From an uncultured Clostridium sp. (lineage in GTDB: Bacteria; Bacillota; Clostridia; Oscillospirales; Oscillospiraceae): DNA of 56,057 bases. How positions within the stretch are numbered: the first letter of the stretch is position 1; every line of letters starts with the position of its first letter. The stretch lies in contig CAJFVL010000003.1 of NCBI GenBank assembly GCA_904420465.1, positions 1 to 56,057 of the forward strand, read 5' to 3'. The translations under genes were made by a program, and so were the position numbers. Below are positions 1 to 8,131 of the stretch, piece by piece. The notes beneath the pieces were generated by a model. The model did not search any database, was not told the origin of the DNA, and saw only the letters and a list, made by a program, of their open reading frames with translations.

Positions 1-445
1 CCCCAGCGGCGTTTTGCCTACTTTGCCGCTGTAGGCAAAGTAGGTCGCCGCCGCAGCGGCGAAATCTCTTTTTTGTTCTCAGGATATTTCGCCGCCTGCA
101 GGCGGCGAGTTTCTTTCTGAGCGATCAGAAAGAAACCAAAGAATCGCCGGGGGCGGCTCACGGGCATCTTCGATGCCCTACCCCGCCGTCCCCGGACCCC
201 TGTTTTACGGGGGCGTAGAAGGGGTGCCCCGGCACTTGCGGCCGGCGCGGCAACATTATGAATGGTGTCTAAACTTTATCACTGCCGTTCTCCTCAATGG
301 ACTGGACCGCCTGCTTCTACAAGATAATCTGCGCCTAGGTGGTGCAGCATACACCGTGGGCGGTGAACAAGCGGCGGACCGGACCGTTTCCCGTATGTAG
401 GGGCGCGCTGTGCGCGCCCGCGGGCGGCCCCAGACCGCCCCTACG
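1..445 (+). repeat. Copy of a dispersed hairpin-rich repeat (cut by the window edge)
   Basis: There is no credible gene here. Positions 1-165 match 13594-13742 closely, and about 195-400 match 13810-13990. The unit holds three perfect hairpins in series: arms 17-27/34-44 (CCTACTTTGCC and its complement), arms GCGGCGAAAT near 55-64 and 86-95, and TTTCTTTCTGA/TCAGAAAGAAA around 112-137. After these comes a segment with TGTTTTACGGGGG and GGTGTCTAAA. The tail near 396-445 is a G/C-rich inverted motif (GTAGGGGCG...CGCCCCTAC). The window seems to start inside the element. Confidence 0.75.
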
Positions 446-680
446 GCTCCTCCCCCCGCCAGGCGGGGTCATCAGTGATGCCCAGAAGGTAATCCGCCGA
501 TACCTGGTAATAATGGCACAGCTGATAGAGCCGGTCAAGGTTGGTCCCCGATTTTCCGTTCTCCATGTCACTGATCTGTGTTCTTGTGATGCCCAGCACA
601 TCTGCAACCGCCTTTTGGGACAAGGCATGTTTCTCCCTCAGCGCAAGCAGCCGCCGCCCAAATAATTCCTTTTGAAACAT
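441..680 (-). CDS. Small XRE-family transcriptional regulator
   Basis: The product has 79 residues and is almost entirely one Cro/C1-type helix-turn-helix (about residues 8-65). The stretch LSQKAVADVLGITRTQISDMENG is the turn and recognition helix, and the segment VSADYLLGITD is typical of the end of this domain. There is no second domain, so it probably acts as a simple dimeric repressor. The ATG at 680 follows a GGGGG ribosome site. It is divergent from the small gene at 767, and the 86 bp between them hold a consensus promoter and a perfect palindrome. Inference: it represses the divergent promoter and perhaps its own. The DNA-binding family is clear; the target is not proven. Confidence 0.85.
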   Translation of the reverse strand: MFQKELFGRRLLALREKHALSQKAVADVLGITRTQISDMENGKSGTNLDRLYQLCHYYQVSADYLLGITDDPAWRGEEP

Positions 681-690
681 ACAATCCCCC

Positions 691-745
691 TTGACAACGC
701 AGATATTTTCTACTATAATGAACGTAGATTTTATCTACGTTCATT
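691..745 (+). promoter_or_regulatory. Strong sigma-A promoter overlapping a palindromic operator
   Basis: The -35 is TTGACA (691-696) and the -10 is TATAAT (714-719), with 17 bp between them, a full consensus match. A perfect inverted repeat starts within the -10: AATGAACGTAGAT (717-729), loop TTT, ATCTACGTTCATT (733-745). A dimer bound there would cover the -10 and the start point. The divergent XRE gene is the natural candidate to bind it. Confidence 0.8.
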
Positions 746-766
746 GTTTTATAAAGGAGCACATAT

Positions 767-1045
767 ATGGAAAATCAATTTCTTTTTGACCTCTACTGCC
801 GTTGCATGGAGTCCGTGGCCTGCCCGGAGGATGACAGCATCAGGCAAGCCCGGGCACTCTGGGAGCAGCTGGACGAAAAGTTCAACAAAACGATGGGGCC
901 GCGTTTTACAAAACAGTATCAGGAGGCCCAGTTTCAGTCCTCCGCATGGCAGGAGGAGGCGGCCTTTCTTGCCGGCCTGCGGTTCGGGGTGAACTTCATG
1001 CCCGCCGTGCTGCCCTACTCCTCAAACTCCACCTGTGCGCCGTAG
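767..1045 (+). CDS. Small protein of unknown function, resembles DUF6809-type proteins
   Basis: The product has 92 residues and no signal peptide or membrane segment. It is rich in charged and aromatic residues (MENQFLFDLYCRCMESV at the start, then a helical middle). The stretch AFLAGLRFGVNFM resembles the end of short clostridial proteins grouped as DUF6809; this is recall, not a search result. The ATG has a good AAAGGAG ribosome site and a consensus promoter at 691-719. The last 31 bp overlap the end of recX on the other strand, and the terminal PYSSNSTCAP is read from the antisense of recX, so the natural C-terminus may have been lost or replaced. Confidence 0.6.
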   Translation: MENQFLFDLYCRCMESVACPEDDSIRQARALWEQLDEKFNKTMGPRFTKQYQEAQFQSSAWQEEAAFLAGLRFGVNFMPAVLPYSSNSTCAP

Positions 1046-1641
1046 CGGCGCAGGGCCTCGTTGATCTCGTCCCAGCGGTAGCCCCGGCGGGCCAGGGCGT
1101 CGGAGGCCCGCTTCAGTTCCTTGGGGTCGCCGGGCCGCGCCCCCCGCAGCTTTTTCCGCAGGAAGGCGTCGATGGAATCGGCGGGGTCGGCCGCCTGCTC
1201 CAGTGCCTCGTCCCACAATTCCCGGGGGACCCGGCGGCGGTACAGCTCGTCCCGCAGCTTCCGCGCCCCATAGCCCCGGTCGGAAAACCAGCGCACCACC
1301 TGGGCGGCGTAGGCCGCGTCGTTCAGGTAGCCCAGCTCCTCCAGCCGGTCACAGATGTCCTCCGCCTCCTGGGGACCTGCCCCCCACTCGGCCAGCTTCC
1401 GCTCCAGTTCCCCACGGGACTGGGGCTTTCTTGCCAGCAGGGAGAGGGCCTTCTCCTTCCAGCCGGTCTTACGGGCGGCGGCGGTCAGCTCCTCCGCCTC
1501 CTGCTCGGTGAGTTCCTTGCCGGCAAAGAGGGCGAAGTCCACCACCTCGCCCTCTCCCAGCCGCAGAATGGAGCCGTCCTCCAGTACAGCCAGCCACCGG
1601 CCCTGCACCTGCCGGGAGGGCTTTAATTCCTCAATTTTCAT
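1015..1641 (-). CDS. recX: Regulatory protein RecX
   Basis: RecX modulates RecA by binding the RecA filament. The product has 208 residues, normal for Firmicute RecX, with the three-helix repeats seen as LSLLARKPQSRGELERKL, LEELGYLNDAAYAAQVVRW and ARRGYRWDEINEALRRYG. It lies 138 bp downstream of recA on the same strand, the usual arrangement. The N-terminal 45 residues (LEDGSILRLGEGEVVDFAL) form the small beta-rich domain found in Firmicute RecX. The last 31 bp overlap the convergent small gene at 767-1045. Confidence 0.93.
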   Translation of the reverse strand: MKIEELKPSRQVQGRWLAVLEDGSILRLGEGEVVDFALFAGKELTEQEAEELTAAARKTGWKEKALSLLARKPQSRGELERKLAEWGAGPQEAEDICDRLEELGYLNDAAYAAQVVRWFSDRGYGARKLRDELYRRRVPRELWDEALEQAADPADSIDAFLRKKLRGARPGDPKELKRASDALARRGYRWDEINEALRRYGAQVEFEE

Positions 1642-1649
1642 GTTCTACA

Positions 1650-1779
1650 CCGGTTCCGCAGTCTTTCGCCGCTTCAGCGGCGAAAGCAATTCAAATTCTG
1701 CCTTCGGCCGACAGGCAGGCACAGCGCAGGCGGCCGAATATCTTCCATGGGAAGGGCTGCGCCCTCTCCATGGAAAAAG
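1650..1779 (-). other. Hairpin-rich recA-recX spacer
   Basis: The spacer holds a perfect stem TTTCGCCGC/GCGGCGAAA (1664-1685) and a second pair built on TTCCATGG and CCATGGAA (about 1743-1775). Neither is followed by a T-run on the minus strand, so they look more like RNA processing or attenuation structures than full terminators. Confidence 0.45.
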
Positions 1780-2892
1780 TTATTCCTCGCCGTCCTCAAA
1801 GTCATCGGCGGACACATCCACCGCCCGTCCGGCGGCCCGGGCGGCCACCTGGGACTGCTTGCTCATCAGCTTGTAGGCGTTGGCCCGAATCTCAGCCTCC
1901 ACCTTCTCGGCCACCTCCGGGTTGTCCCGCAGGTACGCCCGGGCGGCGTCCCGGCCCTGGCCGATGCGCATGTCCCCCATGGCAAACCAGGAGCCCGACT
2001 TCTGGATGATGTCCAGCTTCACTGCCAGGTCCACCAGCTCGCCCCACTTGGAAATGCCCTCGCCGTAGAGGATCTCGAACTCGGCCTCCCGGAAGGGGGG
2101 CGCCACCTTGTTCTTCACGATCTTGGCCCGGGTGCGGCTGCCGATGACCTCGCTGCCCGACTTGATGGCCTCAACGCGGCGCACGTCGATGCGCACCGAG
2201 GAGTAGAACTTCAGCGCCCGGCCGCCAGTGGTCACCTCTGGGTTGCCGTACATGACCCCCACCTTCTCCCGCAGCTGGTTGATGAAGATGACGATGCAGT
2301 TGGTCTTGGAGATGGAGCCGGCCAGCTTGCGCAGGGCCTGGCTCATCAGCCGGGCCAGCAGGCCCACATGGGAGTCCCCCATGTCCCCCTCGATCTCCGC
2401 CCGTGGGGTGAGGGCGGCCACTGAGTCCACCACAACCACGTCGATGGCGCCGGAGCGGACCAGGGCCTCGCAGATCTCCAGGCCCTGCTCGCCGGTGTCG
2501 GGCTGGGAGATCAGCATGGAGTCAATATCCACCCCCAGGGCCCGGGCGTAGCTGGGGTCCAGGGCGTGCTCGGCGTCGATGAAGGCCACCTCGCCCCCCC
2601 GCTTCTGGGCCTCGGCCAGAATATGGAGGGCCAGGGTGGTCTTGCCCGAGGACTCGGGGCCGTAGATCTCCACAATGCGCCCCTTTGGAACGCCGCCGAT
2701 GCCCAGGGCAATGTCCAGGGCCAGCGAGCCGGTGGGGATGGACTCCACCACAATGCCGGTGTTCTCCCCCAGGCGCATAATGGACCCCTTGCCGTAGGCC
2801 CGCTCAATCTGGGCCATGCAGGTCTCCAGCGCCTTCTTCTTATCAGAGGCGGGGGCGGCCGCCTCCACGCTGCTCTTCTTCTTGTCTGCCAA
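1780..2892 (-). CDS. recA: Recombinase RecA
   Basis: RecA forms the ATP-dependent filament on single-stranded DNA for homologous recombination and drives LexA cleavage. Seen: Walker [10 protein letters not shown], the DAEHALDP segment, Walker [10 protein letters not shown], loop L2 [20 protein letters not shown], and an acidic C-terminus ([10 protein letters not shown]). I chose the TTG at 2892 (giving MADKKKSS as N-terminus, 370 residues) because the AAAGGA ribosome site sits about 10 bases before it. The in-frame TTG at 2901 would touch the ribosome site. The upstream metallophosphoesterase ends at 2907, so recA is translated from the same message as prmC and that gene. I see no LexA-type box close upstream. 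Confidence 0.97.
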   Translation of the reverse strand: MADKKKSSVEAAAPASDKKKALETCMAQIERAYGKGSIMRLGENTGIVVESIPTGSLALDIALGIGGVPKGRIVEIYGPESSGKTTLALHILAEAQKRGGEVAFIDAEHALDPSYARALGVDIDSMLISQPDTGEQGLEICEALVRSGAIDVVVVDSVAALTPRAEIEGDMGDSHVGLLARLMSQALRKLAGSISKTNCIVIFINQLREKVGVMYGNPEVTTGGRALKFYSSVRIDVRRVEAIKSGSEVIGSRTRAKIVKNKVAPPFREAEFEILYGEGISKWGELVDLAVKLDIIQKSGSWFAMGDMRIGQGRDAARAYLRDNPEVAEKVEAEIRANAYKLMSKQSQVAARAAGRAVDVSADDFEDGEE

Positions 2893-2906
2893 AACACTCA
2901 ATCCTT

Positions 2907-3773
2907 TCAGCGCCCGGAAGTCCCGGACCCATTGCTGTCGTTTTCCTTGTTGGGAGTCAGGTCAACCGCCACCAGCTCCGGCGGGTTGAACACCCGGACC
3001 CGCAGATCCCGGCTCAGCCCCCGGCCGACAATCAGCTCGGTCCCGCTCAGCCGGTACCTGCCCCCGGCGTAGTCGGGGAAAAAGCCCTGGTGGGGGGCCG
3101 CCAGTCCGTTGAGCACTCCGGGGATGCGCACCTGTCCCCCGTGGGCGTGGCCGGCCAGCACCAGGTCAAAGCCGCTGGCGCGGTAATACTGGGTCAGCTC
3201 CGGCCGGTGGGACAGGAGAAGCGAATAGGTCCTGTTCCCCGCCAGCGCCTGACAGGCCTGGAACTGCTCCAGCCAGCCCCGCTCTCCGCACAGATCAGGG
3301 TCATCCACTCCGCACACGCGGAGGGTTTGTCCCCTGACCTGCAACAGTTCTCCTGTCCCAGCCAGGACGCGGATACCCCAGCCCTCCAGCTTCTCCCGAA
3401 GCTGGTCCGACCGGCCGGTACGCCATTCGTGATTCCCCCGAACAAAGAAACAGGAGTGCCGCCGCGCCAGGGCGGACAGGAGGGCGTCAGTATTGCCGTC
3501 GGTGTGGTCCTCGTCATAGAAGTCTCCCGGCATCACCACGGCGTCCGGCTCCAGCTTGTCCACCGCCGCCAGCAGCCGGGACTGGCCCTGCCCATACCGC
3601 GCGCCGTGAAAATCGGAGAGAAGGGCCAGCCGCACCGGAGCGGTCAGCTTGTCCGTCTCCAAAACGTACCTCCGCACCGTCAGCCCCTGCCACAGGGCGG
3701 CGGCAGCCAGCGCCGTCCCCGCCAGGGCGGCGCCCCAGATCCATCCCCCTTGTTTGTTCCGCACTTCCTTCAT
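2907..3773 (-). CDS. Membrane-anchored metallophosphoesterase (YkuE-like)
   Basis: The product has 288 residues, with one N-terminal membrane segment (about 10-28) followed by a calcineurin-like domain. The metal-site motifs are all present: [29 protein letters not shown] and LAGHAHGGQ. These proteins hydrolyse phosphoesters with a dinuclear metal; the relative YkuE in Bacillus acts at the envelope. The ATG at 3773 shares bases with the TGA of prmC (ATGA), so translation is coupled. An in-frame start 33 bases upstream is possible but lies inside prmC. The substrate is not known. Confidence 0.85.
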   Translation of the reverse strand: MKEVRNKQGGWIWGAALAGTALAAAALWQGLTVRRYVLETDKLTAPVRLALLSDFHGARYGQGQSRLLAAVDKLEPDAVVMPGDFYDEDHTDGNTDALLSALARRHSCFFVRGNHEWRTGRSDQLREKLEGWGIRVLAGTGELLQVRGQTLRVCGVDDPDLCGERGWLEQFQACQALAGNRTYSLLLSHRPELTQYYRASGFDLVLAGHAHGGQVRIPGVLNGLAAPHQGFFPDYAGGRYRLSGTELIVGRGLSRDLRVRVFNPPELVAVDLTPNKENDSNGSGTSGR

Positions 3774-4636
3774 CAGTGGTTGGCCGTCCCTTCCACCACC
3801 CGCCATATCCCCTGGGTGTCGGCGGTGGTTTTGATATCCTCATAGCCGTTCTGGGCCAGAAGCTCCTCAACCTGGGGGGCCTGACCGATGCCCACCTCAA
3901 AGAGGAGGGTGCCCCCCAGACGCAGGGCGGATCTCCACCTGGGTGCGATGGCCCGGTAGAAGTCCAGCCCGTCCGCTCCGCCGTCCAGGGCCTCCCGGGG
4001 CTCGTAGTCCTTCACTGAGGCGTCCAGGCCGGCGATGTCCCCGGAGGGGATATAGGGCGGGTTGCACACAATGGCGTCAAAGTCCCACAGAGAGGAGCTG
4101 GGGGCCTCCAGGGCGTCCACTGACAGACAGGTAACCCGGGCGTTGAGGCCGTTTCGGCGCACATTCTGCTTGCAGATGCGCAGGGCCCCCTCGGACAGCT
4201 CCCCCAGCACCACCCGGCACTCGGGGGCGTTGGCGGCGATGGCCAGCCCCACGCAGCCGCTGCCGGCGCACAGGTCCAGCACCCTGGCCCCCTCGCCGGC
4301 CTCCCGGGCCTTTAAGATCCCCCGCTCGGCCAGCACCTCGGTGTCCATGCGGGGAATCAGCACATCCCGGGAGATGTCCAGGGACAGGCCGTAAAACTCC
4401 CACTCCCCGATGATGTAGGCCACCGGCTCCCCTCCCAGGCGGCGCTCCACCAGATCGTTCACCCGCTTCTCCAGCTCGGCGGAGACATACAGGGACATAT
4501 CCCGGTACAGCTGCTCCCGGCTCTTGTCGGCAGCATAGCACACCAGCTCCCGGGCCTCCAGCTGGGCGCTCTCCACCCCCGCCCGCTTCAGCCGGGCCCG
4601 GGTGTCCAAGAACAGGTTGTTATAGGTGGTGGCCAC
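3773..4636 (-). CDS. prmC: Peptide chain release factor N5-glutamine methyltransferase PrmC
   Basis: PrmC methylates the GGQ glutamine of release factors RF1/RF2 using S-adenosylmethionine. The product has 287 residues: a helical N-terminal release-factor-binding domain (about 1-75) and a Rossmann methyltransferase domain with VLDLCAGSGCVGLAIA and the catalytic NPPYIPSGD. It sits between the DUF1385 gene and the metallophosphoesterase, overlapping the latter by 4 bp. The order DUF1385-prmC is common in clostridia; no prfA gene is found beside it here. Confidence 0.95.
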   Translation of the reverse strand: MATTYNNLFLDTRARLKRAGVESAQLEARELVCYAADKSREQLYRDMSLYVSAELEKRVNDLVERRLGGEPVAYIIGEWEFYGLSLDISRDVLIPRMDTEVLAERGILKAREAGEGARVLDLCAGSGCVGLAIAANAPECRVVLGELSEGALRICKQNVRRNGLNARVTCLSVDALEAPSSSLWDFDAIVCNPPYIPSGDIAGLDASVKDYEPREALDGGADGLDFYRAIAPRWRSALRLGGTLLFEVGIGQAPQVEELLAQNGYEDIKTTADTQGIWRVVEGTANH

Positions 4637-4654
4637 GGTCTCTCCCCCTTTTCT

Positions 4655-4762
4655 GAGATAGGAGTGAGGAGATATGAGATAGGAGATATAGGAGCCCGCC
4701 GTTCACCGCCGCTGAACTCCTATCTTCTATCTCGTGGTGAAGCGCCTTTGGCGCTTCACCAT
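4655..4762. repeat. Hairpin-rich intergenic repeat between DUF1385 gene and prmC
   Basis: The spacer carries repeated GAGATA(G)GAG units (4655-4693) whose complement CTCCTATCTTCTATCTC recurs at 4718-4734. A second perfect hairpin, GGTGAAGCGCC/GGCGCTTCACC with a 3-base loop (4736-4760), overlaps the stop codon of the DUF1385 gene. No T-run follows. It may dampen or process the message within the operon. Confidence 0.55.
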
Positions 4763-5754
4763 TCGTCCTCCCCCTGCTTTTCCGGCAGCACCAGCTCCAG
4801 CGCCCGGATGCCCACCTCGATCATGGAGTCATCGGGCTCGAAGGTGGTGAAATTCTGCAGCCACAGGCCGGGAGCGGTCAAAATTTTCGTGACAGGCCCG
4901 TCGTGGCGGCCCGCCCAGCGGTTGAACTCATAGCTGACTCCCACAATGAGGGGCAGCATAACCAGATGGGCCAGAAAGCGCAGAATGGGGTTGCTGACCG
5001 GCCAGATGCTGAACACGATGGTGGAAACGATAATAGAGATGGCAATGACCATGAACAGAAAACTGGTTCCGCAGCGGGGGTGGTGCCGGGGCTGCCTTCG
5101 CACATTCTCCACCGTCAGGGGCAGGCCGGCCTCGTAGCAGAAGATGGTCTTGTGCTCCGCCCCGTGGTAGGAAAAGACCCGCTTCATCTCCCCCATCCGG
5201 GAGCACAGGGCCAGATAACCCACCAAAATGACAATTTTTAAAATATTTTCCGCCAGATTCCGCAGCAGCATGGAGTCATCCACCAGGGTGACCGCCGTCC
5301 CCAGCAGGGTGGGCAGCAGGAAGAACAGCCCGATGGACATGCCCACCCCCAGCACCACCGCCAGGACGGTGACAAAGGAGGCCGCCTTTTCACTGCCGAA
5401 GCGGCGCTCCAGCCACAGGTCAAATTTGGAGGGCTCCTCCGGCTCCTCATCGTCGGGGAAAAACTCGGCCGAGAACATCAGGGCCTTGACCCCGTTGTAC
5501 ATGGAGTCGCCGAAATTGACCACCCCCCGGATCAGGGGCCAGCCCAAAATCGGGTGGCGGTCCTTGATCAGCTTCAGCTCCTTTTCCTGGACCTCCAGGC
5601 CGCCGTCCGGGCGGCGAACCACCACGGCCTGCTTCTTGGGGCCGCGCATCATGATGCCCTCGATCAGGGCCTGCCCGCCGCACATGGTTTTGAAGCCCTT
5701 ACGCCCTCCGGCGCAGGGCTGGCACACTTCTTTTGTCTGCTGATGTTCCTGCAT
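4756..5754 (-). CDS. DUF1385 membrane protein (YqhQ-like)
   Basis: The product has 332 residues. The family signature CGGQALIEGIMMRGP is near residue 26-40, followed by membrane segments near 120-150, 170-190, 225-250 and 255-275, and the stretch YHGAEHKTIFCYEAG. The family includes Bacillus YqhQ; its biochemical role is not settled. The ATG at 5754 has an AAAGGAG ribosome site, and a promoter lies at 5800-5828. It is the first gene of the probable DUF1385-prmC-phosphoesterase-recA-recX transcript. Confidence 0.85.
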   Translation of the reverse strand: MQEHQQTKEVCQPCAGGRKGFKTMCGGQALIEGIMMRGPKKQAVVVRRPDGGLEVQEKELKLIKDRHPILGWPLIRGVVNFGDSMYNGVKALMFSAEFFPDDEEPEEPSKFDLWLERRFGSEKAASFVTVLAVVLGVGMSIGLFFLLPTLLGTAVTLVDDSMLLRNLAENILKIVILVGYLALCSRMGEMKRVFSYHGAEHKTIFCYEAGLPLTVENVRRQPRHHPRCGTSFLFMVIAISIIVSTIVFSIWPVSNPILRFLAHLVMLPLIVGVSYEFNRWAGRHDGPVTKILTAPGLWLQNFTTFEPDDSMIEVGIRALELVLPEKQGEDEW

Positions 5755-5799
5755 TGGGTGGTTTCTCCTTTGGTGACACGATGGTCCCCTGTGCTCCTC

Positions 5800-5828
5800 A
5801 TTGTATCAGAGTCGGGGACAAATAGCAA
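5800..5828 (-). promoter_or_regulatory. Promoter of the DUF1385-prmC-recA operon
   Basis: On the minus strand, -35 TTGCTA (5828-5823) and -10 TACAAT (5805-5800) are separated by 17 bp. They sit about 45 bp upstream of the DUF1385 start. Confidence 0.65.
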
Positions 5829-5840
5829 GTAAAATCGAAC

Positions 5841-7268
5841 CTATGTTTCAATCGGAAGCCGGATGGTGACCAGACAGCCTCCCCCTTCGGCATTTCCGAT
5901 GATCAGCCTGCCTTCATGCCGGGTCACGATCTCCTCACACACAGCCAGACCGATTCCCGAGCCCCGGGCCTTGGAGCTGCCTTTGTAGAATTTCTGCTTG
6001 ATAAAGGGCAGCTCCTCCTCAGGAATACCAAGGCCGTAATCCCGAATCTGGATGACTGCGTCCAGTAAATCCTTCCGGATGGATACGTCAATCCGCTTTC
6101 CTGAACCGCCATGCTTGGCGGCATTGTCCAGCAGGTTGCAGAACACCTGGCGCAGCCGCTCCGGGTCGCCGGTAATGGGAATGGTCTCCTCCGGGCAGTC
6201 CTGGTAGGTCAGCTCAATGCCCTCCCGGCGGAAAAATTCCCGGTAGGTGTACACCGCGTCCTCCAGCTCGGCCTTCAGGTCCAGCGGCTCCACCGACAGG
6301 GTGAACCGCCCCTCAGAGATGCGGGAGAATTCCAGCAGCTCCTCCACCATGTTGGTCAGGCGACGGGCCTCGGAGACAATGATGTCCATCCCCTTCCGCA
6401 CATCCTCCGGGTCGCGCAGCTCACCGCTCTGAATGGTCTCAGCCCAGCCGGTGATGGCGGTAAGGGGGGTGCGCAGTTCGTGGGAGACCGAGGATATAAA
6501 CTCCGACTGTGTTTTTTCCGAAGCCCTTATCTTCATGGACATGTCGTTGATGGTATCCGTGAGCTCCCCGATTTCATCATCATATTTCTTTTCAATCTGA
6601 ACGCCGTAGCTGCCGTCCGCGATGAGCCGGGCGGTTTCGGTGATGCTGGCCAGGGGCTCCACAATGGAGCGCACAAAAAACAGGTTGGAAAAGTACACCA
6701 CGCAGAAGAAGATCAGCCCCACCACCACAATCACAGCCATGGCAAACAGAAACTGCCGGTCAATGTCAGTCAGCGAGGTGACATACCGGATCACCCCTAC
6801 CGTCTGGCCCTGGTAGACCACCACGCTGGAGGCGGCGGCGATGTGCTCTCCAGTGGCGGGATCATGTCCAATCCAGTCCTCTGTCATCTGGTTATTCAGT
6901 GCGTCGAGGATATCCGGCGTGTTGGGGGTGGTGCCGGCCGTCAGATCGTTGCCTGAGTACACAACCGCCCCATCCGGGTCCAGAAACTGAAGCTCCAGCT
7001 GGCTCTTCTCCTCGTAATCGCTGACCGTCCGCTGCGCCGCCGCCCAGTACTGGCTGCTGGTGTAGTTGCGGAAGCTGTAGGCCTGGGAATTCGCCTTGCG
7101 CACCAGATCGCTGGTGGTCCCGGCGTAGTAATAGCTCCACAGCATCACGCCGAAGGCCACCTCCACCAGCACCAGAATCAGCAGCACCACGCCCACAATG
7201 TTCAGCAGCCAGCGTCTCCGAATGCCCCGGATCTTTCCCTTATCACTTAATTTCACATGCTTGGCCAC
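5841..7268 (-). CDS. Two-component sensor histidine kinase (PhoR/WalK-like)
   Basis: The product has about 475 residues. Domains in order: a membrane segment near 20-45, an extracellular sensor of about 125 residues, a second membrane segment near 172-198, a HAMP linker (about 200-250), HisKA with SVSHELRTPLTAI and the phosphorylated histidine near 263, and HATPase with N-box NLLDNAAKHGG, G1 DYGLGIP and G2 GSGIGLAVCEEI. The GTG at 7268 is preferred because the GGGGGG ribosome site is 9 bases before it; an upstream GTG at 7277 would touch that site. It follows its response regulator after 148 bp. The signal is unknown, but the co-transcribed lipoprotein (8132-9571) may be involved. Confidence 0.92.
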   Translation of the reverse strand: MAKHVKLSDKGKIRGIRRRWLLNIVGVVLLILVLVEVAFGVMLWSYYYAGTTSDLVRKANSQAYSFRNYTSSQYWAAAQRTVSDYEEKSQLELQFLDPDGAVVYSGNDLTAGTTPNTPDILDALNNQMTEDWIGHDPATGEHIAAASSVVVYQGQTVGVIRYVTSLTDIDRQFLFAMAVIVVVGLIFFCVVYFSNLFFVRSIVEPLASITETARLIADGSYGVQIEKKYDDEIGELTDTINDMSMKIRASEKTQSEFISSVSHELRTPLTAITGWAETIQSGELRDPEDVRKGMDIIVSEARRLTNMVEELLEFSRISEGRFTLSVEPLDLKAELEDAVYTYREFFRREGIELTYQDCPEETIPITGDPERLRQVFCNLLDNAAKHGGSGKRIDVSIRKDLLDAVIQIRDYGLGIPEEELPFIKQKFYKGSSKARGSGIGLAVCEEIVTRHEGRLIIGNAEGGGCLVTIRLPIET

Positions 7269-7416
7269 CAAACTCACCCCCCGGCGCGGGCCTGCCTCGT
7301 GATATCATTTTGTCAGATGCTTCTCCGCGTCCCGCATGACTCGCCCCCGCAAGGCACCGGCAGCCTGCAGGGACAGGCCGCACGCACTCAAAGGCAGGCG
7401 CACACAGGCCGGGACG

Positions 7417-8106
7417 TCATCCCCTCCACTTATATCCATAGCCCCACACCGTATTCACATACGCCGGCTTTTGCGGATTGTCCTCGATCTTGATGCGCAG
7501 GCGGCGGATATTTACGTCCACAATCTTCAGCTCGCCGAAGTAATCCTTGCCCCACACCGCGTCCAGGATCTCCTCCCGGGAGAGTGCCTTGCCCGGGTTC
7601 TCCATAAACAGCTTGACAATGGAGTACTCCACCTGGGTCAGCTTGACCCGCTGCCCATCCTTCTCCAGGGTTCGGTTGCGCACATTGAGCAGAAAGGGAG
7701 GATCGCTGATCTCATCGGCATCCGCCGCTGCCTCATCTCCCCCAGTGCGCCGGAACAGGGCGTCCACCCGCGCGGTGAGCTCGGCGGGGGAAAAGGGCTT
7801 GGTCACATAGTCATCCGCCCCGGTCATCAGGCCGGTGACCTTGTCCATCTCCTGGGTACGGGCCGTGAGCATGATGATGCCGATCTTGTTGTCCATGGCC
7901 CGGATGCGGCGGCAGACCTCGAAGCCGTCGATGCCCGGAAGCATAATGTCCAGCAGGGCCACCTTGGTGTCCGGATTGGCCTTCAGAGCGGCCAGGGCCT
8001 CTTCACCGGTGGCCGCCTCGATGGTGGTGTAGCCCGCCCGCTTCAGATTGATGACCACAAAGCTGCGGATATTCTCCTCATCCTCCAGCACCAATACTTT
8101 CCTCAT
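7417..8106 (-). CDS. OmpR/PhoB-family response regulator
   Basis: The product has 229 residues. The receiver domain (1-120) shows the acidic pair LEDE, the phosphorylation site Asp53 in LLDIMLPGIDG, and the switch lysine in VTKPFSPAEL. The C-terminal winged helix (about 130-229) ends with VDVNIRRLRIKIEDNPQKPAYVNTVWGYGYKW split over this region. The ATG at 8106 follows an AGGCGAAG-type ribosome site. It is encoded between the lipoprotein and the kinase on one strand, so the three are probably one operon. Confidence 0.94.
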   Translation of the reverse strand: MRKVLVLEDEENIRSFVVINLKRAGYTTIEAATGEEALAALKANPDTKVALLDIMLPGIDGFEVCRRIRAMDNKIGIIMLTARTQEMDKVTGLMTGADDYVTKPFSPAELTARVDALFRRTGGDEAAADADEISDPPFLLNVRNRTLEKDGQRVKLTQVEYSIVKLFMENPGKALSREEILDAVWGKDYFGELKIVDVNIRRLRIKIEDNPQKPAYVNTVWGYGYKWRG

Positions 8107-8131
8107 CTTCGCCTCTCCTTTTCCGCTTTCC

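Noticed and set aside
1-445. Possible CRISPR or short tandem array in the hairpin-rich repeats
   Set aside because: The repeated blocks are not evenly spaced, the spacers are not unique, and there are no cas genes.
1015-1045. recX or the neighbouring small gene as a pseudogene because of their overlap
   Set aside because: recX is full length with its normal end; the 31-bp convergent overlap alone does not show damage, though the small protein's tail may be replaced.
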